Below the pieces are notes generated by a model. That model saw only the letters and a program-made list of their open reading frames with translations. It was not told the DNA's origin and made no database searches. The translations under genes and the position numbers were made by a program. From DATKMG01 sp035541995 (GTDB lineage: Bacteria > Acidobacteriota > Terriglobia > Versatilivoradales > Versatilivoraceae): a stretch of 13,773 nt of DNA. The stretch lies in assembly GCA_035541995.1 (NCBI GenBank), contig DATKMG010000255.1, positions 1 to 13,773 on the forward strand, in the 5' to 3' direction. Positions within the stretch are counted from its first letter, which is position 1, and every line of letters begins with the position of its first letter. Below are positions 7,269-13,773 of this stretch, one piece after another.

Positions 7269-8200
7269 ATAGACAGACTCCCAGTAAGATTGTTAGGGTT
7301 CCGGCCAGCACCACTAACCTTGGGGCCGGCTTTGACGCTCTGGGACTGGCGCTTGGACTGTATCTCAAGGTGGAAATTCAAGACGCAGAATCGTCTGCTC
7401 CACTGGTCGTGCTCGGAGGGGAGGGCGTCGATGAATTGCCTGCGGATGCCAACAATCTCATATACCGAGTGATGCGGCATGTCTTTTCAGAAGAGGGGCT
7501 CGATTCGCATCGTGTCAGTCTGCGAGCCTGGAATGAGATCCCGGTGACTCGTGGCTTGGGCAGCAGCGCCGCCGCAATTGTAGCCGGTATCGGGTGTTTC
7601 GAAGCACTCACGAACATTGAGCTAAGCCCGGAGGCGTTCTTTCGCTATGCCTTTGCGTTTGAGGTGCACCCGGATAACCTGGCAGCGGCGCGTTATGGTG
7701 GATTTACCATCAGCTGTGTTGACGAACACGGGGGAGTCACCTTCTTTAAATCAACTATCGCTTCGGGAGTCAAGATCCTCCTGGTTGTGCCGGAGATTCA
7801 GCTCCAGACTGAAAAGGCTCGGGCTGTCATTCCCCGTACCTTTTCGCAGGCTGACTCGGTTTTCAATCTCCAGAGGAGTTCATTAACTGTTGCGGCCTTG
7901 TTGCAGGGCCAATTTCATTTACTGCGGGAGAGTCTTCGGGACCGACTCCACCAGCCATTCCGAGCCTCCCTGATACCCGGCTTCTCAGAAATCCTGGAAT
8001 TGCAGAATGCCAGGATCCCGGGTTTGCTTGGACTTTGTCTGAGCGGAGCCGGTCCCAGCATATTGGCATTTGCAGACTCAAACTTTGCTGAGGTCACCCG
8101 GTGCATTGCAGATATTTTTGACCGGCACAGGATTGCCTCCCGGTTCTTTGAGCTTGAGGTTGACAATCAGGGAAGGAGAATTTCAGACACTCCCTTGTAG
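7265..8200 (+). CDS. thrB: homoserine kinase
   Basis: This cytosolic GHMP-family kinase phosphorylates L-homoserine with ATP, giving O-phosphohomoserine for threonine synthase. All three family motifs are present: the N-terminal RVPASTTNLGAGFDALGL (about 11-28), the phosphate-binding loop PVTRGLGSSAAA (93-104) and the C-terminal LSGAGPSILAF (259-269), with EVHPDN (133-138) between them. Its 311 residues are normal for ThrB. The start codon overlaps the aroDE stop in an ATGA, so the two genes are translationally coupled. No thrC or homoserine dehydrogenase gene is in the window. Confidence 0.95.
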   Translation: MNRQTPSKIVRVPASTTNLGAGFDALGLALGLYLKVEIQDAESSAPLVVLGGEGVDELPADANNLIYRVMRHVFSEEGLDSHRVSLRAWNEIPVTRGLGSSAAAIVAGIGCFEALTNIELSPEAFFRYAFAFEVHPDNLAAARYGGFTISCVDEHGGVTFFKSTIASGVKILLVVPEIQLQTEKARAVIPRTFSQADSVFNLQRSSLTVAALLQGQFHLLRESLRDRLHQPFRASLIPGFSEILELQNARIPGLLGLCLSGAGPSILAFADSNFAEVTRCIADIFDRHRIASRFFELEVDNQGRRISDTPL

Positions 8201-8215
8201 AATTGACTTACGGTC

Positions 8216-9196
8216 ATGAAGACACTTACCCAGATTCCGTTTGGAGCCCAAGTATTGTTTGGCCAGTCTGCCCGAAAGCGGCGTTCCACCGAACGCGCCA
8301 TTTTCTCCGTTTTTGAAGCGTGGTCTTACGAAGAAATTATTCCGCCCATCTTTGATTACTGTGATGTCTTCACACGAGGGATGGGCGCGGACTTGGAAGA
8401 TACACTCTACCGTTTCCTCGACCGGGAGGGAAATATCTTGGCCTTGCGGCCTGAGTTCACTTCGTTGGTCGCAAAAACTGTCGCGACCCGACTGGCTGAC
8501 TATCCCAAGCCTCTGCGGCTCTGTTATTGCGGTGAAGTGCTGCGTTATGAAACACCCCGGGGTGGCCGGCAACGGGAGTTCGCTCAAATCGGGTTGGAAA
8601 ACATTGGCGGAAGGCCGGTTCACGCAGACGCCGAGGTGGTCCTGATTGCCATCGAGTCATTGCGGAAATTGGGCATTCAGAAGTTTCAGATAAATCTGGG
8701 GGAGATCGGGTACTTTAGCGGGATCGTCCAGCGAATTGAGTTGTCTCGAGAAGACCTCTCCCAGGTTAAAAACCTCATTGACCTAAAAGATGTGGTTGGC
8801 TTGAAGTCCGAAATGGACCGGCTCAATCTCTCAGAAAGGCGGCGCAATATCCTGTTGTCTCTGGTTCAGCTGACCGGTGGTCAGGAAGTCCTCGAGACGG
8901 CGCGCCAGCTGGTTTCCAATGAGCGATCTCAGACTGCTTTGGAGAATCTGCGCGATCTCTATGATTTGCTGAAAAAGCACAAGGTTCAAGAACATATCAC
9001 CATTGACCTCAGCGAGGTGCGAGGGATGGACTACTACACTGGGACAATTTTTAAAATCTACGCCCCCGGCCTTGGGTTTGAGATTGGCGGCGGAGGCCGC
9101 TACGACAACCTCCTCCGCAATTTCGGCTGCGACCTGCCTTCGGTTGGATTTTCTTTTAGTTTGGAGCGATTGTTGTCTTTGGGAAGCGGAATATGA
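8216..9196 (+). CDS. hisZ: ATP phosphoribosyltransferase regulatory subunit
   Basis: HisZ is a catalytically inactive paralogue of histidyl-tRNA synthetase that joins short-form HisG in a hetero-octamer, enabling its activity and histidine feedback. The 326 residues cover only the class II synthetase catalytic-like domain: ALRPEFTSLVAK (76-87), the motif 2-like region CGEVLRYETPRGGRQREF (105-122), DLSEVRGMDYYTG (264-276) and GFEIGGGGRYDNLL (287-300). The anticodon-binding domain of true HisS is absent, and short-form hisG follows, which favours HisZ over HisS. The ATG at 8216 is the only start, because an in-frame TGA lies 12 bases upstream; its ribosome binding site is poor. It is 15 bases after thrB. 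Confidence 0.93.
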   Translation: MKTLTQIPFGAQVLFGQSARKRRSTERAIFSVFEAWSYEEIIPPIFDYCDVFTRGMGADLEDTLYRFLDREGNILALRPEFTSLVAKTVATRLADYPKPLRLCYCGEVLRYETPRGGRQREFAQIGLENIGGRPVHADAEVVLIAIESLRKLGIQKFQINLGEIGYFSGIVQRIELSREDLSQVKNLIDLKDVVGLKSEMDRLNLSERRRNILLSLVQLTGGQEVLETARQLVSNERSQTALENLRDLYDLLKKHKVQEHITIDLSEVRGMDYYTGTIFKIYAPGLGFEIGGGGRYDNLLRNFGCDLPSVGFSFSLERLLSLGSGI

Positions 9197-9228
9197 GTTC
9201 CTCAGACCCCAGGCATTAAGGGATCTGT

Positions 9229-9279
9229 TAAATAGGGGGTATTGTCATTCTCAGCCGAGAGTCCGTCACCATTGCCTTG
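9229..9279 (+). promoter_or_regulatory. ambiguous hisG translation start region (possible AUU start)
   Basis: In the hisG frame an in-frame TAA lies at 9229-9231. From there to the TTG at 9277 there is no ATG, GTG or TTG, yet the frame encodes SVTIALSKGRL, the conserved first strand of HisG. An AGGGGG stretch (9234-9239) sits seven bases before ATT at 9247, which fits an AUU start. ATT codons at 9241 and 9271 are less well placed or remove part of the strand. This is inference; only N-terminal evidence can settle it. Confidence 0.4.
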
Positions 9280-9897
9280 TCAAAAGGGAGATTGCTGGAA
9301 GAAGCATTGGGGTTGCTCGACCGTGCAGGCATCAGGCTTGCAGGTTCAGACTTAAACTCCCGCAAGCTGGTCATTGAGGATGCAAGCTCCCGCCTCAGGA
9401 TTTTCATGGTGAAGCCCATTGATATTCCCGCTTATGTGGAATACGGCGTGGCGGATGTGGGAATTGCCGGTCGGGATGTCCTCATGGAATCGAATGCGGA
9501 CATTCACCAGCCCCTCAATCTCGGTATCGGGCTGTGTAAAATGGTTGTTGCTGGCCCAAAAACAACCGCGCGGCAGAACTATCGAGAGCTCTCCACCGTT
9601 CGCATTGCTACTAAGTATCCCAGGGTTACCACGGAACACTTTACAAAGCGAGGCGTGCCAGTGGAAATCATTCCCCTTTCCGGAAGTGTGGAATTAGCTC
9701 CGCTGCTGGGCCTCTCAGACCGAATTGTCGATCTGGTGGCCACAGGTCGTACGCTGGCTGAAAACGGGCTGGAGATCATTGAGACGATCTGTGATATCAG
9801 CGCGCGTCTAGTGGTAAACCGCGCCAGTTATCAGGTAAAGCGCAAACGAATCACAGAACTGATCCAGCAGCTAGCCAAGGCCGTGGCGTCGAAATAG
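9277..9897 (+). CDS. hisG: ATP phosphoribosyltransferase, short form catalytic subunit
   Basis: HisG catalyses the first and committed step of histidine synthesis: ATP plus PRPP gives phosphoribosyl-ATP. The visible 206 residues include SKGRLLEEAL, VEYGVADVGIAGRDVL (54-69), MVVAGPK (89-95), RIATKYP (109-115) and the PRPP-binding loop DRIVDLVATGRTL (148-160). The C-terminal ACT-like regulatory domain of long-form HisG is absent, so this is the short form that depends on HisZ, encoded just upstream. The coordinates use the first standard start, TTG 9277, but this codon encodes the last residue of the conserved VTIAL strand, so the true start is probably upstream, perhaps ATT 9247. The gap to hisZ is 80 bases, longer than elsewhere in this operon. 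Confidence 0.9.
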   Translation: MSKGRLLEEALGLLDRAGIRLAGSDLNSRKLVIEDASSRLRIFMVKPIDIPAYVEYGVADVGIAGRDVLMESNADIHQPLNLGIGLCKMVVAGPKTTARQNYRELSTVRIATKYPRVTTEHFTKRGVPVEIIPLSGSVELAPLLGLSDRIVDLVATGRTLAENGLEIIETICDISARLVVNRASYQVKRKRITELIQQLAKAVASK

Positions 9898-9917
9898 ACC
9901 CAACCTACGGTACGACG

Positions 9918-11222
9918 ATGCAAATCCCAATTTACACCTGGAAGAGCCCCGAATGCGACATCTATATCAAGAAGATTGCCAGGAGGGGGTCCGAAGCCCA
10001 TCCGGAAATTGAAGCCAGTGTTGCAGCGATCCTTTCTGCCGTCAGAGAGAAAGGGGATTTCGCCCTCCGTGAACTTACTCGTCAATTTGACGGCATTGCA
10101 CTCGATCAATTCAGAATCAATACCGCCGAAATCACAGCTCTGGCAAGTCAGTCAGATCCGGAGTTGCGGAAGATCTTGAAGCTTGCCAAAGAGAACATCC
10201 GCAGTTTCCATCAGCACCAGCGAGAAGAATCCTGGGAGATGGTTTGTGATTATGGGGTTCGCCTGGGCCAGAGAGTGAGCCCCCTGGAATCTGTCGGTCT
10301 CTACATTCCAGGTGGGAAAGCTGCCTACCCATCCTCTGTCTTGATGAATGCAATCCCGGCTCAAATTGCCGGAGTTCCGCGCATCGTCGTCACGACACCC
10401 TATCCGCAGTTTCGCAAAAACCCGGTAATCGCTGCAGTGCTGATGGAACTGGAACTGATGGAAGTCTATGGCATTGGTGGTGCGCAAGCGGTGGGAGCAC
10501 TCGCCTACGGGACTGAAACCATCCCCCGGGTCGACAAGATTGTCGGTCCAGGGAATTTGTATGTGGCGCTGGCTAAGCGCCAGGTTTTTGGCACAGTGGA
10601 TATCGATATGATCGCCGGACCCAGCGAAGTAGTGGTCGTGGCAGATTCCTCCTGCAACCCGGATTATGTAGCAGCTGACCTGATGGCTCAGGCCGAGCAC
10701 GATGAACTGGCTTGCTCAATCGCTATTACCACCCACAAGGACTATGCGCTGCGCATTCGGCAGAGCCTCGACCGTCTACATCCTCACTTGAAACGCGGGG
10801 AGATCATCCAGAAGGCCTTGGAAACTCAAGGGGCGGTTCTGGTTGTGAATAACTGGGACGAAGCTGCAGAGGCCGTGAATGCAATTGCGCCGGAACATTT
10901 GGAGCTATTAATGCCTCAGGCAGAGGAATTCTCGAAACAAATCCGAGCGGCTGGCGCTCTGTTTTTTGGCGTGTACTCCTGCGAACCGGTTGGCGACTAC
11001 TTTGCCGGGCCCAACCATGTGTTGCCCACCTCGGGCACCGCCCGTTTTGCCTCACCACTTGGCGTTTATGATTTCTTGAAGAGAAGCAATATCATCAAAT
11101 ATACCCGCGAAGCGCTATGGGCAAACCATTGCCACATTGAGCGATTTGCCTTGGCTGAACAGCTTGATGCCCATGCCATGAGCGTTCGGCTTCGGGCCGA
11201 GGCTGTGAAGCCGTTGAAGTAA
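9918..11222 (+). CDS. hisD: histidinol dehydrogenase
   Basis: HisD performs the last two steps of histidine synthesis, NAD-dependent oxidation of L-histidinol to L-histidine via the aldehyde. The 434 residues match the family. Zinc ligands are visible as Gln258 and His261 (MAQAEHDELA), Asp360 (EPVGDYFAGPNH) and His419 (LDAHAMSVR); the catalytic pair is Glu326-His327 (IAPEHLEL). Also present are GLYIPGGKAAYPSSVLM (127-143) and IAGPSEVVVVAD (232-243). The numbering is nearly that of the E. coli enzyme. It starts 20 bases after hisG with a weak ribosome binding site and appears to be the last gene of the aroDE-thrB-hisZ-hisG-hisD run. Confidence 0.96.
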   Translation: MQIPIYTWKSPECDIYIKKIARRGSEAHPEIEASVAAILSAVREKGDFALRELTRQFDGIALDQFRINTAEITALASQSDPELRKILKLAKENIRSFHQHQREESWEMVCDYGVRLGQRVSPLESVGLYIPGGKAAYPSSVLMNAIPAQIAGVPRIVVTTPYPQFRKNPVIAAVLMELELMEVYGIGGAQAVGALAYGTETIPRVDKIVGPGNLYVALAKRQVFGTVDIDMIAGPSEVVVVADSSCNPDYVAADLMAQAEHDELACSIAITTHKDYALRIRQSLDRLHPHLKRGEIIQKALETQGAVLVVNNWDEAAEAVNAIAPEHLELLMPQAEEFSKQIRAAGALFFGVYSCEPVGDYFAGPNHVLPTSGTARFASPLGVYDFLKRSNIIKYTREALWANHCHIERFALAEQLDAHAMSVRLRAEAVKPLK

Positions 11223-11234
11223 GCCCTCGGCTTC
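11207..11234 (+). terminator. weak hairpin over the hisD stop codon
   Basis: GAAGCCG (11207-11213) can pair perfectly with CGGCTTC (11228-11234), spanning the hisD stop. An alternative pairing of GCCGAGG just upstream with CCTCGGC competes with it. There is no T-run, so termination is only a possibility suggested by position at the operon end. Confidence 0.2.
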
Positions 11235-11261
11235 ATAAGTCCGCCAACGTAGATGCGGCGA

Positions 11262-11346
11262 CTATAGGCATTCTTGTCTGTCGAGATTTGGCTCGAACGA
11301 GCATTCCTTTTGGTCTTACCGCCACGTACAGACAAGAATGCTGTAG
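11262..11346. repeat. palindromic REP-like/MITE-like intergenic element
   Basis: Perfect 14-base inverted arms, GCATTCTTGTCTGT at 11268-11281 and its complement at 11328-11341, are separated by 46 bases. The arms extend outward imperfectly (CTATAG at 11262-11267 against TGTAG at 11342-11346). The interior holds small hairpins, such as GCTC-GAAC-GAGC, and a degenerate third copy beginning GCATTC at 11301. No coding sequence fits it. The form resembles dispersed palindromic repeats found between genes in acidobacterial and verrucomicrobial genomes, from general recollection. It is part of a 295-base non-coding gap (11223-11517). Confidence 0.6.
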
Positions 11347-11451
11347 CTACTTCTGGGATGCTATTTGTTCCCAAGCTTAAGAAACTGAGTGTACTGAGGT
11401 GGAAGCCCGAGGAGCCGAACGGCGAAGTGGGCATCGGACCTCTCGCGGAGC

Positions 11452-11473
11452 TGCCTGTCGGAATTGACAGGCA
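11452..11473. promoter_or_regulatory. operator-like inverted repeat overlapping the -35 box
   Basis: TGCCTGTC (11452-11459) and GACAGGCA (11466-11473) are perfect 8-base inverted arms separated by six bases. The right arm overlaps the TTGACA -35 hexamer at 11464-11469. This position is typical of a site where a dimeric repressor would block RNA polymerase. As RNA it could also be a hairpin, but it lies upstream of the predicted transcription start. The regulator is unknown, and none is encoded in the window. Confidence 0.45.
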
Positions 11474-11492
11474 TGGCACTTTTATGTATGTT
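11464..11492 (+). promoter_or_regulatory. promoter of the Gfo/Idh - sugar isomerase operon
   Basis: A perfect -35 TTGACA (11464-11469) and a good -10 TATGTT (11487-11492) are exactly 17 bases apart. The predicted start near 11499 gives a short leader containing AGGAGG (11505-11510), seven bases before the ATG at 11518. This is the best sigma-70-type promoter in the window. Confidence 0.6.
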
Positions 11493-11517
11493 CGCCTGAA
11501 GCGAAGGAGGTAGTCGG

Positions 11518-12633
11518 ATGTCGCCTGCAACCGTTGATTTGGACCTTGATTATTTGCCTCATCTGCCTTCCAAAACGGACTATGGCATTGGCTGCTTGGG
11601 CGCTGGCTTTATCATGCGTGATATCCATCTCGTGGCTTACAAAAATGCTGGGTTTAAAGTCGTGGCTATCTCTGACATTTCGGCGGAATCGGCTAGAAGG
11701 GCCGCCGAACTTCGAGAAATTCCCAAGGTCCATCAGAATCTTGAGGATCTGCTTGAGGATCCTCAGGTCCAAATCCTCGATATTGCTATTCCCCCCGACA
11801 AGCAACTGGAGATAGTCAGGCAAGCGGTAAAACGACCCCACATCCTGGGAATCTTGGCCCAGAAGCCATTAGCTATGAACCTGGAGGAAGCCGGCCAGAT
11901 AGTGGAACTTTGTGCCAAGGCAGGGAAGAAACTCGGGGTTAATCAGAACATGCGATACGATCAGTCCATTCGCGCCTTAAGGACACTGCTCATGCGGGGA
12001 GTATTGGGAACGCCCGTATTTGCCACCATCGAAATGCGTGCCATCCCTCACTGGCAGGCCTTCCTCCGTAACTATGATCGGCTGACCCTGCTTAATATGA
12101 GCATCCATCATCTAGATTGTTACCGGTTCCTATTTGGGGATCCCGAGCGGGTTTTTGCAAGTGGTCGAACCGATCCGCGAACTGACTTCCCACATCGCGA
12201 CGGAATCGTTCTGTATATTCTGGAATATTCCAATGGCCTTCGGGCCGCAAGTTGGGACGATGTCTGGAGTGGTCCTGTAAGAGAAGGAAGCCTGAGGGAC
12301 AACTACATTAAGTGGCGTGTGGAGGGAAGCGACGGACTAGCGTGGGGAACGATCGGCTGGCCGGATTACCCGGCTGGCAGCCCCAGCACGATTAATTTCA
12401 CCACCACGCAGCAACCTGGATATTGGTTCCAACCCCGCTGGAATAAGGTCTGGTTTCCCGATGCCTTTGAAGGCACCATGGGTCAACTGATGCTCGCCAT
12501 CCAGCAGAATACTGAGCCCGAAATTAGTGGCCGTGACAACCTGAGAACCATGGCCTTGGTAGACGCCTGCTATCGATCTCTGGATGAACACCGGGCTGTA
12601 GGGCTCAGCGAGATTCTGATAAGTTCAAGCTAA
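11518..12633 (+). CDS. Gfo/Idh/MocA family oxidoreductase
   Basis: A predicted NAD(P)-dependent sugar or polyol dehydrogenase, cytosolic because no signal peptide is seen. The 371 residues contain an N-terminal Rossmann fold after a short 21-residue lead (GIGCLGAGFI, 23-32; acidic end of strand 2 at ISDIS, 51-55), the motif AQKPLA (114-119, the EKP motif with Gln in place of Glu) and the substrate-domain helix MSIHHLDCYRFL (194-205), whose His and Asp match the usual catalytic positions of the family. The C-terminal domain is a family-type beta sheet with several aromatic segments (WFQPRWNKVWFPDAFEG). The substrate cannot be read from sequence. The start is secure, with AGGAGG seven bases upstream. 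It lies 40 bases before the sugar isomerase gene, so the two likely act on related carbohydrates. Confidence 0.9.
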   Translation: MSPATVDLDLDYLPHLPSKTDYGIGCLGAGFIMRDIHLVAYKNAGFKVVAISDISAESARRAAELREIPKVHQNLEDLLEDPQVQILDIAIPPDKQLEIVRQAVKRPHILGILAQKPLAMNLEEAGQIVELCAKAGKKLGVNQNMRYDQSIRALRTLLMRGVLGTPVFATIEMRAIPHWQAFLRNYDRLTLLNMSIHHLDCYRFLFGDPERVFASGRTDPRTDFPHRDGIVLYILEYSNGLRAASWDDVWSGPVREGSLRDNYIKWRVEGSDGLAWGTIGWPDYPAGSPSTINFTTTQQPGYWFQPRWNKVWFPDAFEGTMGQLMLAIQQNTEPEISGRDNLRTMALVDACYRSLDEHRAVGLSEILISSS

Positions 12634-12673
12634 GGTCGCCTTTTTCCCATATTCTGAATCGGAGCGTGCATTC

Positions 12674-13507
12674 ATGAAACTTGGTCTGATTAATTCCGCG
12701 TGGCTGGGGACTGCCGTTGATCCTTACAGCGATGGCGTCCGGTTAACAAAGCAAATCGGATTCGACACGATCGACATCCTTCCAGCAGATGGAGAACTGA
12801 GGGATTCCCAAATTCGAAGCGTCAAGACGATTTCCCGTGAAGTGGGATTGCCAATCCGCTCGGTCCCGCTCATCCTTTTTGGACTCTTTGACCCCAATGG
12901 CTCTGCGCGAAAGCACTCCATTGACATTGGCTGCCGGATTACCGACCTTGCAGCGATCCTGGGGGCAGACAACTTGCTGCTCGTCAACGGAGAGTACTTC
13001 TGGCAACTGGAGACGGGGTTTAACCAGCAATGGATTTGGAATGCCGTCGTAGATGGGGTCCGGCAGATTGGGGAGCATGCCCAGGCAATTGGCATGCGGG
13101 TCGCAATTGAACTCGAGCCATTCCGGATGTCGATCATCAACACAATCGACAGCATGGAGAAATTGCTCAATGCGGTGGACCTACCAGATGTTGTGATGGC
13201 CAACATCGACTGTTCTCATTTGTATCTAGCCAATATTCCCCCCACCGAAATCCAGCGGCTTAGGGGGAGGATTGCACACGTTCACTTTTCGGACGCCATC
13301 GATCGGCATGGCGATCTGCCCCCCGGGCGTGGCCGGGCTCCGCTGAAGGAATATCTAAACCAGTTGGATATTGCGGGTTTTGACGGTAGTGTCTCAATTG
13401 AACTCGAGTGGCCCCCCGACCCTTCGCGGGAAGGGGTCATGGCCTGGGTAAGCGAAGCCTATCAAAAGACCAACGAAATGATGCAGGAATTAGGGGTCAG
13501 ACGATAA
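12674..13507 (+). CDS. sugar phosphate isomerase/epimerase (xylose isomerase-like TIM barrel)
   Basis: A 277-residue protein of the AP-endonuclease 2/xylose isomerase-like superfamily, whose members isomerise or epimerise sugars and inositol derivatives with a divalent metal. Likely metal or active-site residues lie at strand ends: Glu146/Glu148 (AIELEP), Asp179 and His182 (NIDCSH), His202/His204 (HVHFSD) and Glu243/Glu245 (IELEW). The segment PPGRGRAPLKEYL replaces the PGEG-type loop common in the family. GGAG nine bases upstream supports the ATG. It has no signal peptide, so a cytosolic location is expected. Its pairing with a Gfo/Idh/MocA dehydrogenase is a common arrangement in sugar and inositol catabolism; the exact substrate is unknown. 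Confidence 0.88.
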   Translation: MKLGLINSAWLGTAVDPYSDGVRLTKQIGFDTIDILPADGELRDSQIRSVKTISREVGLPIRSVPLILFGLFDPNGSARKHSIDIGCRITDLAAILGADNLLLVNGEYFWQLETGFNQQWIWNAVVDGVRQIGEHAQAIGMRVAIELEPFRMSIINTIDSMEKLLNAVDLPDVVMANIDCSHLYLANIPPTEIQRLRGRIAHVHFSDAIDRHGDLPPGRGRAPLKEYLNQLDIAGFDGSVSIELEWPPDPSREGVMAWVSEAYQKTNEMMQELGVRR

Positions 13508-13596
13508 GTCTGTCCTTGTCGGTTGGATGGGGGTCTCGACCTCTTGGGGGGCAAACCGTTCAGGCATTCCTGCGAGGCTGGAAGGAAACTACTGAT

Positions 13597-13773
13597 ATGA
13601 ACCGAGAGAAGAGGAACACTAAAGGGTCCTACGATCGCCGGGACTTCTTGAGCCGGTCGCTCATGACGCTGGGAGGATCAATGATGTCCCGCGGTGTATT
13701 ACGGGCAGGAGGACTCAACGATACGCCACCTTTAGCCTCAAGTATCCAAGGTGTTGTGGGCCCTTCCCCGACC
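13597..13773 (+). CDS. Tat-exported protein, N-terminus only (cut by window end)
   Basis: The frame is open from the ATG at 13597 to the last base, giving 59 residues. AGGA lies about ten bases upstream. The N-terminus is charged, then shows a twin-arginine motif YDRRDFLSRSL (Arg14-Arg15) and a modest hydrophobic, Gly-rich stretch, which is the pattern of Tat signal peptides. The mature part is not visible, so the product cannot be named. Tat-exported Gfo/Idh/MocA oxidoreductases, sugar isomerases and DUF1501-type proteins commonly start this way in such gene neighbourhoods. It probably belongs to the same operon as the two genes before it. The 89-base gap before it shows no clear promoter or terminator. 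Confidence 0.65.
   Translation, partial: MNREKRNTKGSYDRRDFLSRSLMTLGGSMMSRGVLRAGGLNDTPPLASSIQGVVGPSPT

Noticed and set aside
8216..9196. Histidyl-tRNA synthetase (HisS) as the identity of this gene
   Set aside because: At 326 residues it lacks the anticodon-binding domain, and it sits directly before a short-form hisG, so HisZ fits better.
9193..9219. Eight-codon frame ATG 9193 to TAA 9217 overlapping the hisZ stop
   Set aside because: Possible leader peptide before hisG, but it has no run of histidines and no attenuator-like hairpin was seen, so it is not called as a gene.
10152..10700. 182-residue open frame on the minus strand
   Set aside because: It is antisense to hisD, whose identity is certain; the open frame is a by-product of codon use.
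11358..11513. 51-residue open frame just before the Gfo/Idh gene
   Set aside because: No ribosome binding site, no family recognised, and the promoter and dyad of the next gene lie inside it. A longer version from TTG 11274 starts within the palindromic repeat. A decayed gene fragment cannot be excluded.
13508..13596. Possible terminator or promoter between the isomerase and Tat-protein genes
   Set aside because: The G-rich stretches give only short, weak pairings and no convincing -35/-10 pair.

Overview
The window is a gene-dense bacterial chromosome segment of roughly even base composition (slightly GC-rich by eye). It carries eleven recognisable protein genes plus one at the right edge; two are cut by the window edges. 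The gene set and style suggest an Acidobacteriota-like lineage: an AroD-AroE fusion, short-form HisG with HisZ, an RqcH/NFACT protein, and Gfo/Idh and sugar-isomerase genes followed by a Tat-exported protein. This assignment is inference, because the window has no rRNA or other phylogenetic marker. No tRNA, rRNA, CRISPR array, transposase or phage gene was seen.

Left part (1-4209, + strand): the 3' part of an rqcH/NFACT gene (ribosome-associated quality control); a 165-base leader with a good -10 box and two hairpins; a nucleotide-sugar 6-dehydrogenase starting at GTG; pgsA (phosphatidylglycerophosphate synthase); and an amrA (AMMECR1-domain) gene overlapping pgsA by 14 bases. These genes bear on the cell envelope and on translation quality.

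Centre-left (4274-5518, - strand): a secreted LysM protein with a Pro/Ala-rich linker and two related C-terminal repeats. It converges on amrA across a shared hairpin and diverges from the biosynthetic operon across about 235 bases that hold candidate promoters for both directions.

Centre (5754-11222, + strand): a compact amino-acid operon, aroDE-thrB-hisZ-hisG-hisD. It links the shikimate, threonine and histidine pathways. HisG is the short form and needs HisZ, which is encoded directly upstream. The hisG reading frame has no ATG/GTG/TTG that would retain its conserved first beta strand, so a rare AUU start is plausible.

Right part (11223-13773): a 295-base non-coding stretch with a palindromic, REP-like repeat, then a well-formed promoter (TTGACA-17-TATGTT) whose -35 box lies in an 8-bp inverted repeat that looks like an operator. 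Downstream are a Gfo/Idh/MocA oxidoreductase, a TIM-barrel sugar isomerase/epimerase and the start of a Tat-exported protein, probably a regulated carbohydrate-use operon. No clearly new system is evident. The best leads are the hisG start, the operator-like dyad, the leader of the nucleotide-sugar dehydrogenase gene and the palindromic repeat.
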